From Madurella fahalii (taxonomy: Eukaryota > Ascomycota > Sordariomycetes > Sordariales): 64,000 bases of DNA. Below, piece after piece: positions 1 through 11,248 of the stretch. Below the pieces are notes generated by a model. The model saw only the letters and a list, made by a program, of their open reading frames with translations. It ran no database searches and was not told the origin of the DNA. The DNA lies in NCBI GenBank assembly GCA_029876055.1, contig CM056880.1, positions 682,001 to 746,000 on the forward strand, given 5' to 3'. How positions within the stretch are numbered: position 1 is the stretch's first letter; every line of letters begins with the position of its first letter. The translations under genes were made by a program, and so were the position numbers.

Positions 1-321
1 GGGGCGATACCATGGAGGACATCCAGCGCTTCTACCGGCAAAGGCGCACCAAATCCGAGTTTGTGACGTTCCACGGCGGGAATAGGGCATGCCTAGGCGA
101 GCGCTTTGCCACTCTGGAGCTCAAAGTCGCCTTGTTTGTCTTAACCCAGAGGTTCACCTGGAAACTGGACCCGACCTGGCCCAACAGAATGACTCCGGTA
201 CGTGTTGCTGTGTTTCCCATACCATTGTGCAGTGGAAAGGTGTAATTGACAGGTGAAACAGGCTGGACCATTGTTTCCGAGAGGTTTGAGGTTGGTGTTT
301 ACAAAACGCAACGACTCTTGA
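1..321 (+). CDS. Cytochrome P450, C-terminal fragment (5' end outside window)
   Basis: Heme-thiolate monooxygenase, seen only from just before the cysteine loop. The frame is open at the left edge (first full codon at base 3). The signature FHGGNRACLGERFA is visible, with the heme-ligand Cys, followed by the conserved Glu-Leu-Lys helix and the tail RFTWKLDPTWP. Reading straight on gives an atypical end at 245. Splicing at GTACGT (exon end 197) and joining after the AG at 251-252 gives an exon 253-321 encoding KQAGPLFPRGLRL and a TGA stop, the normal end of fungal P450s, so I prefer the spliced model. The P450 family and substrate cannot be set from this fragment. Confidence 0.9.
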
Positions 322-696
322 GTGCTTTGTGGAACAGTAGTTTTGTTATAAAACATGTTAATTAGTGAACGGAATGTGTGACCAGGAACCACATTTCATG
401 TACATGGAGATTCAAATGCAGTGGTAAATTTCGGCTTCATTTTATTTTATTTTTGTTTGGTTTATGAAGTTTGACAAGTATGACATGCATAGCACACTAC
501 TAGTACCCTCCAGAAATGATAGAAAGGGAAACTGGTCGCAGCGTATCAGGTTATCACTGGAGACGAATACACTCTAATGCGTCTGGCTACACACGGAGGC
601 TTGGACGTTACGTGACAATATGACAGTGATATATTGGTATGCGCAGCGCAGATCAGATGCGTTCCCAGAGTGCTGGTTCTTGCTCAAATGACCAAA
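322..696. other. Intergenic, convergent 3' ends
   Basis: Region between the P450 stop and the 3' end of the Atg22-like gene on the other strand. It is AT-rich with a T-rich stretch near 437-460; no coding signal or structure is seen. Confidence 0.6.
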
Positions 697-2779
697 CTAT
701 AAGAACCCAGCCAGGGGCTTTTCTGCCTGCGCTACCCCCTTGTCTACCTTAACCCAAATAAAAAATGGCACCGAAGCAACCATGAGACCCAAGGACAGCA
801 ACATGGAGTAATGCAAGTCTCCGGTGCCGTTTTGGATCTCGCCTTGAATCAGCGGCATGATCCAGCCGGTGCACAGGTCCAGGATGAAGATGAGCCCAGA
901 CAGCAGGGCCTCGCTCCCCTTCGGGATAAAGGATGCGAACACAACGCGGTTGTAAGCCAGCATGGTGTTGTTGGCGGCCATGAAGATGACCTGGATAACC
1001 CAGAACTCGGGGGCATGCTTGAGTCCGACGAGAGTGTTGGCGCTGACGCCGAGACAGCCCCAGAAGATGCAAAAGATGTTGAGGCCGAGAAGGAGATAGA
1101 GCCAGGTCTTGACCGGGGTTCTGACGCGCGGGAATGCCCACATCCACGCCAGGGAGCCCAGGCAGGCAGCCAAGATGCCGACCAGGGTGAAGACGGCGTA
1201 AATGCCACCTCCGGACAGGTGCAGGCCAGTCACCTCGAGGAACAGCATCGAAATCAAGGGGATGAAGTTGAACCATGCAGCGTCAAAGAGCATCCATCCC
1301 GCGCAGAATTTGAACACCTCGGGATGAGATTTGACCGACCGCAGGAGCCGCCAACCTGGTTGTGTTTGGTTGCATGGTTAGCAGTGGTGCGGCTGCGACG
1401 TGGGAGAAACCGCCGGGACTTACATGTGAGAAACGGAAGCGAGATGCTCCACTTCTTGGGTCTTGTGGTCCCACGAACGTTCGGGAGCAGGAAATGCCCC
1501 ACGACGGCGATGGCAACTACAGCAACAAGGGTTAGATGCATGTGGTGAAATTCAGGTGTGTGGCCACGGCAGGCGTGCGGCACGGTAAGAGGGAAACTGG
1601 TTCATGTCGGAGTTACGGGCCTGCTGATGGGGGCTATGGGCATGGGGGGAAGCGGGTGTGCAACAGTACGATCGAGAATTGACTTACTCGTTGCCGCGCC
1701 GCTCACTGTCATGGCCAATCGATAGCTTGCAGGATCCCCCCTGGTCAGTGAACAAACTAATGCCCACAGCAGCATGGTAAGCACTTACCTGTTGAAGCTC
1801 GCGTCCGGGGTGGGAGGCTGGGTGTATGCGATGATAATGCCAGCAAGAACGGCTGCGATCTGTCCAATGTTGTTGACCACAATCCCCCATGTGCTCGCTC
1901 GGGCACCTCTTGCCCAGGAGGCTTGACCCAGTCCCTCATGGGTTTCGGGCAGGGGTGAGTCGGATTTTGCCGGCTGTTGCGCCGTGGCCATGAACATGGG
2001 GATGTAAGACGCCTGGGTGATCATGAACACGCCCATGAAGACGGTCGATGCAACGTGGAGGCTGGAAAGCGCGGTGAGTGTGCTGTAGGACAACGACGTG
2101 AGGCCGGCAAAAGGAAGTGATAGCGCCCCAAACACGTAAATGGTCGCCATCATGATGGTCTTCCGGAAGCGAGCATAATCGGCAAGCCCTGAAGCGAGGA
2201 TGCAGGCGACTGCCTGCAAACCGCGTGTGATGGAGTTCAGGTAAAGGCTGCATTTCGCAAAGCCGGGGAGCGCGGTAATGGTCAGCTCATCCGTACTGTT
2301 GTTGCTGCGGTTTGTTGACCCAGCGCAGGGTTGGCTGCAACACTCACAAGTACGTCAGATAGTCCACCTCTTGAGAGCCGAAGTTGACGACGCATGCGAT
2401 CGGGCCGATGGCGGCGCAGGGCTCCTCGGAGCCGGGCTGGTGGCCGACGGCGTTGGCTACCGTCTGGATGGCGGCCGGCAAAAAGTTGAACAGCATGGCG
2501 CTTGTTGGGCCAGTCTGGTGCCAGGTCAACTCAGTGTCTTTACTCGTCTATGGGGCGATCCGGATTCTGCTATCATACCGCCAGGTTCAGTACGAGCCAT
2601 CCCCACATCGACTTTGAGGAGCCGAGGGGCTTCTGATGGTATTCCGTAGCCGGGGCCGTGCTGCCGCTCTCCGGGCTCGGGTTAGGGTCCAGATCCCCGC
2701 CATCAAAGTCGTCGGCTTTCTCTCCGATGACGCGAACCACCGGCTCCGCCGGGGCTGCATCCTTCTGAGGCGAGGACAT
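697..2779 (-). CDS. Atg22-like MFS vacuolar transporter-type membrane protein
   Basis: Polytopic protein of about 543 aa in six exons: 2779-2579, 2514-2348, 2247-1789, 1740-1688 (a 53-nt microexon), 1516-1424 and 1355-697. All joins keep frame and total 544 codons. A hydrophilic N-terminus (MSSPQKDAAPAEP) leads to the family-like block WGWLVLNLATGP and PAAIQTVANAVGH, then many hydrophobic helices including a FWVIQVIFMAANNTML segment. Atg22-family proteins are vacuolar effluxers that export amino acids after autophagy; many fungi carry divergent paralogues of unknown substrate, and this is more likely one of those than the autophagy gene itself. The fourth exon and its flanking introns are the least certain part. 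Confidence 0.8.
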
Positions 2780-3468
2780 GGCGGTATCGGCTGGTGGAGA
2801 GAGCGGTCAGGAGTTCCTAGCGTCAGATAACGAGCACAAAAGACTCGTTGGGATGCGAGGTTGAGCGACGTCTTTTTCAGCTTGAATAACGTGCCAGAAC
2901 AGGGACCCATGCACGCGCGAGTATGCGCTGGTTATCTCGACCCAGTTGGGATCGAGTTTGCAATGGTGCGTGCTCAGTCAGCCTGACCCCTGCCCCATTG
3001 GACAGGATTCGAGTGGTTCCGAGCTGCACCCAAATGTCCCCAGAGCCTTCATGCTGGTACTCGGGCCCCAGGGTACTACCTCGCTTCGCAGAGGATTCCA
3101 TATCCAAGTGGGGGTGCCGGAATATTACATTCTAGGCAGAGTGTTCCGGGCTTCCGGTCCCGAGGCAGAGCCGCACCCCGGCTGGTAGCCCCGGCTCTCG
3201 GATTCATAGTACGCTGCGGCTTATGGCCAACAAGGTAGCCGTGCCGCATACTGCAGTGATCACCGTTACTAATGATAACTTGATCGTTGACAAAGTGCTG
3301 TACAGGGGTTCAATGCCTACGCAGGGTACCACCGGAAATGAGTACCGTAAGTCTTCTGATCTGCATGGCTCCGAAGCAAGCCTCGACTTTGTGCATATTC
3401 TATCGTTTCTTTTCTGTGTTTCTCTTGCTCGTTTTCTGTTTGTGAATTCTCACCGCAGAACAGCAACC
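2780..3468. promoter_or_regulatory. Divergent promoter region (Atg22-like / MFS exporter)
   Basis: Head-to-head spacer of about 690 bp. On the plus side, a donor-like GTAAGT near 3347 and an acceptor CACCGCAG at 3451-3458, just before the MFS start codon, suggest a 5'-UTR intron. No other element is recognised. Confidence 0.4.
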
Positions 3469-5389
3469 ATGGCCGCCAACGACCAACAACCGGAGCACCA
3501 ACTGGGGCAACAGCCAGAGCAGCAGCTGGAGGAGCAGTTAGAGCAGCAGCCGGAGCCGCAACCGGCGCCACAACCGGAGCCACAACCGGAGCCGCAACTG
3601 GGGCAGCAACCGGAGCAGCAACAGGAACAGCAACAGGAACCGCAACAACAACAAGACGATGTCGCGGCCGCACCCTACTCAGGTTTTAAGCCGGGGCAAC
3701 GGCGCTTCATCATCGGCCTGGTGAGCTTCATGGGCTTTCTCGGCCCTCTAGCCGGAGGGATCTACCTGCCGTCTCTGCCCGTGCTCGAGAGAGAGTTTGG
3801 AGTGTCTGGCACGGCAATCAATGCTACCGTGTCGGTTTTCATGGCGTTCTGCGCCGTCTCTCCTCTGGTCTTCTCCATGTTTTCAGATTGGAAGGGGAGG
3901 AGGCCACTCTACATCGTCTCGATGACCATTTACCTGGTCTCCAATATCCTTATCGCCGCGTTGCCCGCCAACTTCGGCGCTCTAGTGTTTCTCAGAATGG
4001 TGCAGGCCTTCGGGTGCTCGTCAGCCATCTCACTTGGGGCTGGGACGATAGCCGATGTAAGTGTCGTGCTCCTGCGCTAAGCGTTCTGATCGCTCACCAC
4101 TGCCAGACCACTGAGCCGGCCCGCCGAGGATTTTACATGTCGATATTCCTCCTGGGCCCAAACCTGGGCCCAACGCTCGGTCCAGTGCTCGGAGGCGTCA
4201 TTACCGGACAGGCTTCATGGAGATGGACATTCGGCGTTCTGGGTAAGTTTAGGAATGGCTGCAAGCGAAGTAATATCATGGTGTCTTTAAGTTGCTGACC
4301 AGGTCTGCTGCCGATTATAGCCATCGCCGTCGGCGTAACGTTGCTCGCTACGATCTTTGCCCTTCCCGAGACCCTGCGATGCCGTGTGGGTAACGCGAGT
4401 ATGTATGCGGACCGCGGCCTCATCCAACTTCCGCCACGCCTAGTCTCGCCGCTGGCCCCTGAGTCGGAGCGAGGGCCCCCACCACCAAAGCCCTCCTTCG
4501 GAGCACTTTGGCGGCTTGCGTGGTATCCCCCTATCTCCATATCCTCAGTATACACTGCGATACTCTTTGCCAACTACTTCTCGATGGCGGTTGATCTGCC
4601 CGTTGTGTTGACGGAGCAGTACCACTGGTCCGTAACGGCCGTGGGTGGGGGTTACCTCGCGCTCGGCATCGCCATCATCACCGGCTCGCTTCTTGCCGGT
4701 CGCTTTTCGGATTGGAGGCGCGCGCGTACCGCCAAGAAGGCGGCTGATGGCTATGTCGCACCAGAAGGCCGGCTGGTGGACCAGGTGTGGGGGGCCGTTG
4801 TGTGTGCCGCGGGATCCATCATGTACGGTTGGGTTGTGGGCGATAATATCCACCCGGCCGCTGCGATCACGGCAACCTTCCTGAGTGAGTCTTTCACGGC
4901 TTCCATCAGCAACTAACGTTTGATTGGCTGACATGAACGTAAATCAGCTGGGCTCGGTATGTCGTCAGTCCTCGTCGTGACGTTTGCGTTCTTGACGGAG
5001 TGCGTCCCGCAAGCCGCGGCTGGTGCCATGGCCATTGAGAACATGTTGCGGAACCCAGCTGCGGCTATTGCGGCCGTTGTCGCTCCAGCGCTTGTTCCCA
5101 GGATGGGCACCGGCTGGTACTTCACCGGCTTCGCTCTGCTCGACATCGTTACTTTCGGTAGTGGCGCTCTGGGTAAGTAGCTGCCATTCCTAACTGGCCA
5201 ACCCACTTCAAAATTTTCGCGCCCATTTGAGCTTCTCGCTGACCATAGCATTGAATAGCGCTCGGAATATACGGCGCTCGCTGGAGGGCCAAATCGCCCC
5301 TCACCAGCAACGCTGTCGCTCCGTCACCGAAGAGTCCAAGTCTGCCGGACTCTGATGTCGAGAAGGGGCAGAAAGACGGTCAAGCGTAA
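3469..5389 (+). CDS. MFS multidrug/dityrosine-type exporter (DHA1) with Gln/Pro/Glu repeat N-terminus
   Basis: Twelve-helix major facilitator of about 553 aa, exons 3469-4056, 4107-4242, 4303-4884, 4948-5172 and 5259-5389 (554 codons including stop). After a repetitive cytosolic N-tail (about 60 residues of QPEPQP-type repeats) comes FIIGLVSFMGFLGPLAGGIY, the loop 2-3 signature SDWKGRRPLYI, RMVQAFGCSSA and GAGTIADV, then RRGFYMSIFLLGPNLGPTLGP, all like the QDR/DTR1 branch of DHA1 drug:H+ antiporters. A second DWRRAR loop follows in the C-half. The start ATG at 3469 has a good context; an upstream in-frame ATG at 3223 would require reading through the probable 5'-UTR intron. The C-tail is charged and cytosolic. 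Substrate unknown. Confidence 0.88.
3472..3657 (+). repeat. Coding repeat of CAG/CCG/GAG codons (Gln-Pro-Glu)
   Basis: Degenerate repeat of 6-12 bp units giving runs such as QQPEQQLEEQ and PEPQPAPQPEPQ in the N-tail of the MFS exporter. It is in frame and probably length-variable between strains. Confidence 0.8.
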
Positions 5390-6862
5390 GATTTTTGCAT
5401 CACCGGTTGGCAAGGGAAATGTAGTGGAACAATAGATCTAGATATTTACGGTCGCGGGGCCATTTCCCGCTGTTTTTGTTTATCGCAATTTTTGCGAACT
5501 CGGCAGCACGAATGCGCTCTACCGTGCGCTCATTATTTGTCAGTATCTGAATGTGAGACTGGAGAATTATCACCCAAAGTCTCCGTTAATCAGCGTAATA
5601 TTAATCGATCTCTCTTATGTTGAATTTAAATTCATCTGATCCTTAGCACGATCAGAACATAGTACGCGCGACCCAACAAACTAAGGTTGTGTGGAAACCC
5701 CGTTTAGGGACCACTTTGCATTGCAGATCAAACAAACAAAAGGTTCGAAACGGGATCACTCGCTCGCTGGGAATGACAAGGGTTTCGCCATGGAGGAATG
5801 AGCGAGATGATCCCCTGTACTCCTCGGCGTTAAGTTCTGCCGCGCAAAAAGGGCGGTGAATCGCTCTCATGGTAGGGGTATCCAAATACACGCACCCATG
5901 CCAGTTGGGGGCAGAGTATTTGTGTAATCTTGCTGCTGACTGCTGGCTGTTGTAAGGCTGCGCGGGTCTACTGCAACTCTGCCATGCAGCGGGAGCTAGA
6001 CTAGCATATGACAGGGTGGCAGTATTGAATCCCACCGCGACCGGGGTTCACAAGCTCGTCCGGGCCAAGCTTCGAATCAGGGTTCGTCTGACCTCCGCGT
6101 ACGCGGCGACCAAGTTAACTCGGAGAACGTTGCTCCCCGAGCTCCCAAAATCCTGCCGACTCGTCGACCGAAAACAAACCAGGCACTTTGCCTGACATAA
6201 TCCACCAGTGGGAATATGTCGTACCCGACGCGCACACGTGTACTTGCTCCGTCCAGATCAGTCAGCCCTAGCGCGCGAGGATCCCCTACATGGGAGGTGG
6301 CGTACCGGGTTCCAAGCTAGTTGCATGCACGTCGCACCGTTGGGCGAAACATCTACGCTACAATGCTACAAGATATTGTCATGAAGAGCTTGTCTCGGCG
6401 GAACCGCTCACCTGGCGCTGCGCCCCGGTTACGCAGATCTCGCTTCCGCACGCTGCCGTCGGTCGCTTATGCAAACTTCGAGTGACGTATGCAACCTTGG
6501 GGCGGCGGCCGCGCTGGGTTCCACAAACAACCTGGAGGGGTTAAGTGTAAGATCACTCCAAGGGCCAGGGGGGTCGAGTCTGGAACCAAACTTTCTTTGG
6601 TCTGCTGCCACCCTGGGCTACGGGTGACATCCGGAAGCGGCCACAGAATTCACCGACTTGCGATGCCGGCCGGACACAAGTTCCTCATTTCCAAACAAAG
6701 TTCTATGCATGTTCTCTGACTTTTGGTCATCCCACCTAGCCCGGTCCTGTTCTTTTCATGATCCACGTGTACCATGGTAGCCCTACCCACCCCCGTCTCC
6801 CAGAGGCCCCAGCGCCACATTATGGGGTACCCGCCCACACCCCAGCCCCACGCCCTTCCACC
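5390..6862. other. Intergenic, no gene seen
   Basis: About 1.5 kb between convergent 3' ends. It holds only short ORFs without family resemblance or splice support (the longest, 127 codons on the minus strand at 5652-6035, has mixed codon use). No repeat or RNA gene recognised. Confidence 0.5.
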
Positions 6863-7948
6863 TCACTTGTGATTGCCCATGTCCATACTGCCCATTTTGG
6901 GGTGATCGACCCGGCCGGCGGTGTACTTGAGATTCGTGTCAGCAAAATCTGAATCCTTCATCCTGCTGCATTTTGGGAGCCGACTTACTCCTCCGTCAAT
7001 CGGCAGGATGGCACCCGTAATCCACCTAGCCTCCTTGCTGCACAAGAACATGATGGCTGGAACGTCGGAATTTGTCAGGAGCACGTTCTCTGCTTATCCC
7101 AGGAGGGAGGGGGGGGGGGGGGGGGGGCGTGGGGGTCAAACGCGCTCACCGTATCCAATGTCCATAGCAGTGCCCTCATACTTGAGGAAACCGAGGCTCT
7201 TACGCTCATGCCTCATCTCCTCAGTGATGCCTCGGCTGCGGGCCATGGGTGTGTAAGCCATGCCAGGACACACGCAGTTCACACGGATCGCATCGGGCCC
7301 GTGCTGGCCAGCCATGGCACGTGTCATCTGCACGATGGCGCCCTTCGCCGTGGGGTAGAAGACGGACGGGCTTCCGCCCGTCAAGCCGCAGACGGAGCTC
7401 ATGTTGACGATGGCACCACTGCCGTTCTTGCGCATCTCGGGCACAGCATACCGCGCCATTTGCACCATGCTGGTGACGTTGTAGTGAAGATCGTGGTTGA
7501 ACTCGTCAATGTCCACCTTGTCCACGGTACCCTGGGCGCCTCCTATGCCCACTGTTCTCAAAGCGGTTAGTGCCTTGGGCTTTCGGGGGGGATGGGACGA
7601 CTTCGCCATGGCTAAGCAAATGTCTATGGGGGTCTGCAACTGACCAATGTTCACGAGTATGTCCAATTTGCCAAACACTTCGATTGTCTTGGCTACAGCG
7701 GCCTTGCAGTCTGCATCAACCGTCACGTCTCCCTGCACAACCTCGGCCACACCACCCTCTTCTTCGATGATCCGCTTGGTCTCGGCGGCGGCCTCCAGGT
7801 TGCGGTCGAGAACGGCTACCCGTGCGCCGTGGCGCGCAAGAAGGACGGCCGTTGCGCTGCCGTTGCCCAGCTCGCCCTTCATCCGGCAGCCGGCGCCCGT
7901 AACAATGGCGACGGCCCCTTCAAAGTCAAAAGCTCGCGGAGGTGACAT
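6863..7948 (-). CDS. Short-chain dehydrogenase/reductase (SDR, classical type)
   Basis: NAD(P)-dependent oxidoreductase of about 289 aa, exons 7948-7645, 7551-7150, 7089-6989 and 6925-6863. The cofactor loop is VTGAG...GNGSA near residue 17, the NNAG equivalent is LVNIVGIGGA, the catalytic Ser lies in NMSSVCG and the YxxxK motif is YPTAK. The C-terminal ILPIDGGYTAG is typical of classical SDRs and is only formed when the last intron (6988-6926, branch-like GCTGAC) is removed. Introns 1 and 3 are multiples of three without stop codons, so retention would keep the frame. Intron 2 carries a C19 tract on the sense strand. Substrate unknown. It is divergent from the TauD-type gene 1 kb away. Confidence 0.88.
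7109..7127 (+). repeat. Homopolymer G19 (C19 on the sense strand of the SDR intron 2)
   Basis: Nineteen consecutive G bases inside the 60-bp second intron of the SDR gene. On the transcribed sense strand it is a poly-C run ending about 20 nt before the 3' splice site, so it sits where a polypyrimidine tract would be. Confidence 0.9.
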
Positions 7949-8993
7949 AGTGAGTGTGTAGGTAGATGGGGAGTGAGGGCAGGAGCTGTGAAGAGAATAG
8001 ACAAGAAAACGGGTGTGAAGTGGTGATGCAATAATTGGTACCCCGGCTTGGTAAAATCACTGAACTTCCTGACCTCCTTTAAATAGGCGTAAATGGACAC
8101 CATCCCGAATATCATGGAGCTGGGAAAAATTCACGTACGAGGGTATCTGGTCCTCTACCACATCACCCAAGGTGGGTTTGCTGAGCGCACGGTGCATGGT
8201 GGCTGTCAGGGCTACTAGGTCGAGCGGGTCCGCAGTAAGGCAGTGCCCCGGAACCACGAAATGACTTCTAGGTTCACGCTGACGTGTGAATCCTAGTCTC
8301 GTCAAGCTCTCCAACCCGCGTGGGCGGTGTAACAAGGCTGCGGTATTTTCGCCGTCATACTTTGGTCAAGAGCTGCCACAGATTCACATTCACCGCTCAT
8401 CCCACGATAGCTAAGGTACCTCCATACCCCGGACCTCCGAGACAGGGGCCCGGCGGGCGAAAGACAACCAAGCAAACACTGCTTACTACAGCGCATGAAA
8501 CGTACTAGGTGCCGAACTAAAACACTGTTCCGCATTTCGTTGCCTACTGGTAAGCTATGTTTGAACCCTGTAGTACTCGGTGCAGGAGCGCTCGCATTTG
8601 TTGGTCCTCCCCAACAAAAGATTCCGAGGTGACGGCTCCTAGTTCATGAAAACGTCGAAACGGTGACCCCGAAAACGGTGCGGCTCTCTGCCAGAGTACG
8701 ATACGCTGAGTGTATCTGTACATGACGAGCCAGCGCCCTTGTCGAAGGATCCGGCTCGCACGGGATGTCTTCGCGAAGGGGTTCTCTTCGAGAGGCGGAA
8801 GTTCGGTAATCATGGAGTCCCGCCACGGTTGTGATTACTCTTGCCACGTTGGCTCTTGTCGGCGCGTCCTCTTGTACCCCTATAAAGCTTGAGTTGAGAG
8901 GCTTGCGGCTGGCAGGCAAGAATCATTATCCTCCTCCTCTCACTCACTACTCCTAGTACCTCCAACAGTCTTGCCACGTCCTTTCAGTACATC
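7949..8993. promoter_or_regulatory. Divergent promoter region (SDR / TauD-type dioxygenase)
   Basis: About 1 kb between two start codons. A TATAAAG box at 8881-8887 lies about 107 bp upstream of the dioxygenase ATG, and a CT-rich stretch (8930-8960) precedes the start. No other ORF is credible. Confidence 0.5.
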
Positions 8994-10314
8994 ATGGCAC
9001 AATCACAGCACAGAGAGCCTCTCGAACTGAGTGGTGCGTTGAATAAGTTCAAGTATGAGGAGACAACGCCCGAGATCGGTCGTGAATACATCGACATCAA
9101 CATCGTCGATGACCTGATGAAGGCTGAGAATGCCGATGAACTACTCCGAGATCTTGCTATTACCAGTAAGTGTAACGTCCGTAGATGAATATTGCAGTCC
9201 AGGGAGGTTCTAATATAGCACAGTTTCGAGGAGGGGTGTGGTTTTTTTCCGCTCCCAGACCAACCTTAGCAATGAGCTCCAGAAGGAGTTTGTGGATCGC
9301 CTAGGCAAGCTCGCCGGCAAGCCCAAGGAGTCCTCGGTGCACATTTTCCCCCTGGCGCCGGCCCATGTGCCCGAGGGCGGCACGCCTGACCGGCAGATTA
9401 GCTATGTCAACTCGACCGGCTTCAAGTACATGTTTGAGAAGATGCCAAACATGGACAAGCGGCGCTTCGACGCGGCCGAGTGGCACACGGATATCCAGTT
9501 CGAGCCCGTGCCGGCCGACTACACGTCGCTCCGCGTCATCAAGCTGCCCGAGACGGGTGGTGACACCCTGTGGGCGTCGGGCTACGAGCTGTATAACCGC
9601 CTGTCCAAGCCGTACCAGGAGTTTGTCGACAAGCTGACGGTGACATGCCGGGCCGACTGCGTGCTCATGGCCATCCACAACCGCGGCGAGCGCATCGAGG
9701 AGGGCGAGCGCGGCAACCCTCTGAACGTTGGGCGCGCCCTGACCGCCGTCCACCCGGTCGTGCGCACGAACCCGGTCACGGGCTGGAAGAGCATCTTCGC
9801 CGTCGGCCAGTTCTCCAAGCGCATCAACGAGGTCAACCAATACGAGTCGGACGAGCTTCTCAAGAAGTTCTACGGCATGATCCAAGACAACCATGACCTG
9901 CAGTGCAGGTTCAAGTGGCGGAACCCTCATGACATTGGTGAGAATCCTTAACGTTTCCTCGCCTTTCGTTACATAAGCGAATTCCCAGTGACTAACAAAC
10001 ACTTTTCTTTAGCCATCTGGGACAACCGGAGCGTCTTCCACCGTGCCACGTTTGATTACATGGATCTCGGCGAACGATCTGGCAACCGCGCCGTCGGTAT
10101 CGGCGAGGTGCCGTACTTTGACCCCGAGAGCAAGTCACGTGCCGAGGCCCTAGGCAAAGTCAAGCCGGTCCAAAGCAATGGGGCCAGCACCAACGGGCAT
10201 GGACACGGAATGGGCCCGATGGGTGCCAAGGGCGGATGCCCTAAAATGGCGGCGATGGCAGCCAATGGCGCGGGCGCGGGCGCGGGAGCTAATGGACACG
10301 GTATGGCTCACTGA
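8994..10314 (+). CDS. TauD/TfdA-type Fe(II)/2-oxoglutarate dioxygenase
   Basis: Alpha-ketoglutarate-dependent dioxygenase of about 395 aa, exons 8994-9165, 9224-9937 and 10013-10314. The iron triad is visible: HTD in EWHTDIQFEP (His about 145, Asp about 147) and the distal His in VFHRATFDY (about 305). Further family blocks are LPETGGDTLWAS, the AVHPVVRTNPVTGWK segment and SGNRAVGIGE near the 2OG-binding Arg. Fungal members act on taurine and other sulfonates to release sulfite; related TauD proteins use xanthine or other acids, so the substrate is open. Unusual is a 50-residue C-terminal extension rich in Gly, His, Met and Ala (GHGHGMGPMG, KGGCPKMAAM). Confidence 0.9.
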
Positions 10315-11248
10315 TTTTATGTAACTCGTTAGAGAAAGAGGTAAAGCTCTTGATGCCTGAGGGCTAGTACTACTGTAGTAATACTATAAGAGCTTCAAAT
10401 CTGTCATGGAATCATTCATAGCGTCCAAGATGAGAAATCATCTCTCGCGCGACCCATGTGCTTTTCTACCGGCCAAATACATCGTTGAACTGTTCTTTCG
10501 TACTTGACTCAGCGCCCCACCAGTGCTCTCCTTATAGACCACCGGTATAGTCCCATAGTGCCATCCCAACCTAGGTTATTGTATTGGAAAATGAAGTTGT
10601 TTTTTTTTTTTTTTTTTCATTTTCATCTTGTTTTCTATATACATTACTCGGTTTTCCACACATACTTAGATAACAGGTACTGTACAACCCAGTCGAAACC
10701 GCGCTGAACTGAACACAGACTTGATCAGCGTCAAGGGCTTACGGTTTCGATAGTAACTGGCCACATCAGCCTGTTTTTATTTATCGAGTTCTGGGAGATT
10801 GTCCCATATTACGGTTAGGCTGCTCTTGTCTTCGCGATTCCGACAAACATTCAGATATCTATAACTGAACTGCTGGGGTAAACGTGTGGGAGTTGATTCT
10901 AGTCCAATATCGCATCCATTTTTGTCGGAAATGTACAAGGTCGTAGTAGTTTGAAGATACAGAGTCGTATCCAGAATACGCCATTGTAGCACAAGACAAG
11001 GCTGTGTTGGTTGTAAGTAGCGTAGCCGCGGAAGATGACCCAACGTTTTAATTAACGGTAACTCTAATTACCTTAATTCATTAGTACTGTCCGCCTCCGC
11101 CACTAATACCAAAGGAATCACGTGTTTCTGATCCCACCAATGTGTTCCATTTCCAGATCAGGACTGGCGGGTTGAGGCAAAACAACACGATCCCGGATCG
11201 CCCAATTCACGGTGCCCCATTTCCTTCGGCATCTTTCCATGTCCCACA
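10315..11248. other. Intergenic with T18 tract
   Basis: Spacer of about 930 bp. It contains an uninterrupted T run at 10600-10617. No gene or structured RNA recognised; the last 150 bp should hold the sirtuin promoter. Confidence 0.5.

Noticed and set aside
5652..6035. 127-codon minus-strand ORF in the spacer after the MFS gene.
   Set aside because: Mixed codon use, no similarity and no splice or promoter support.
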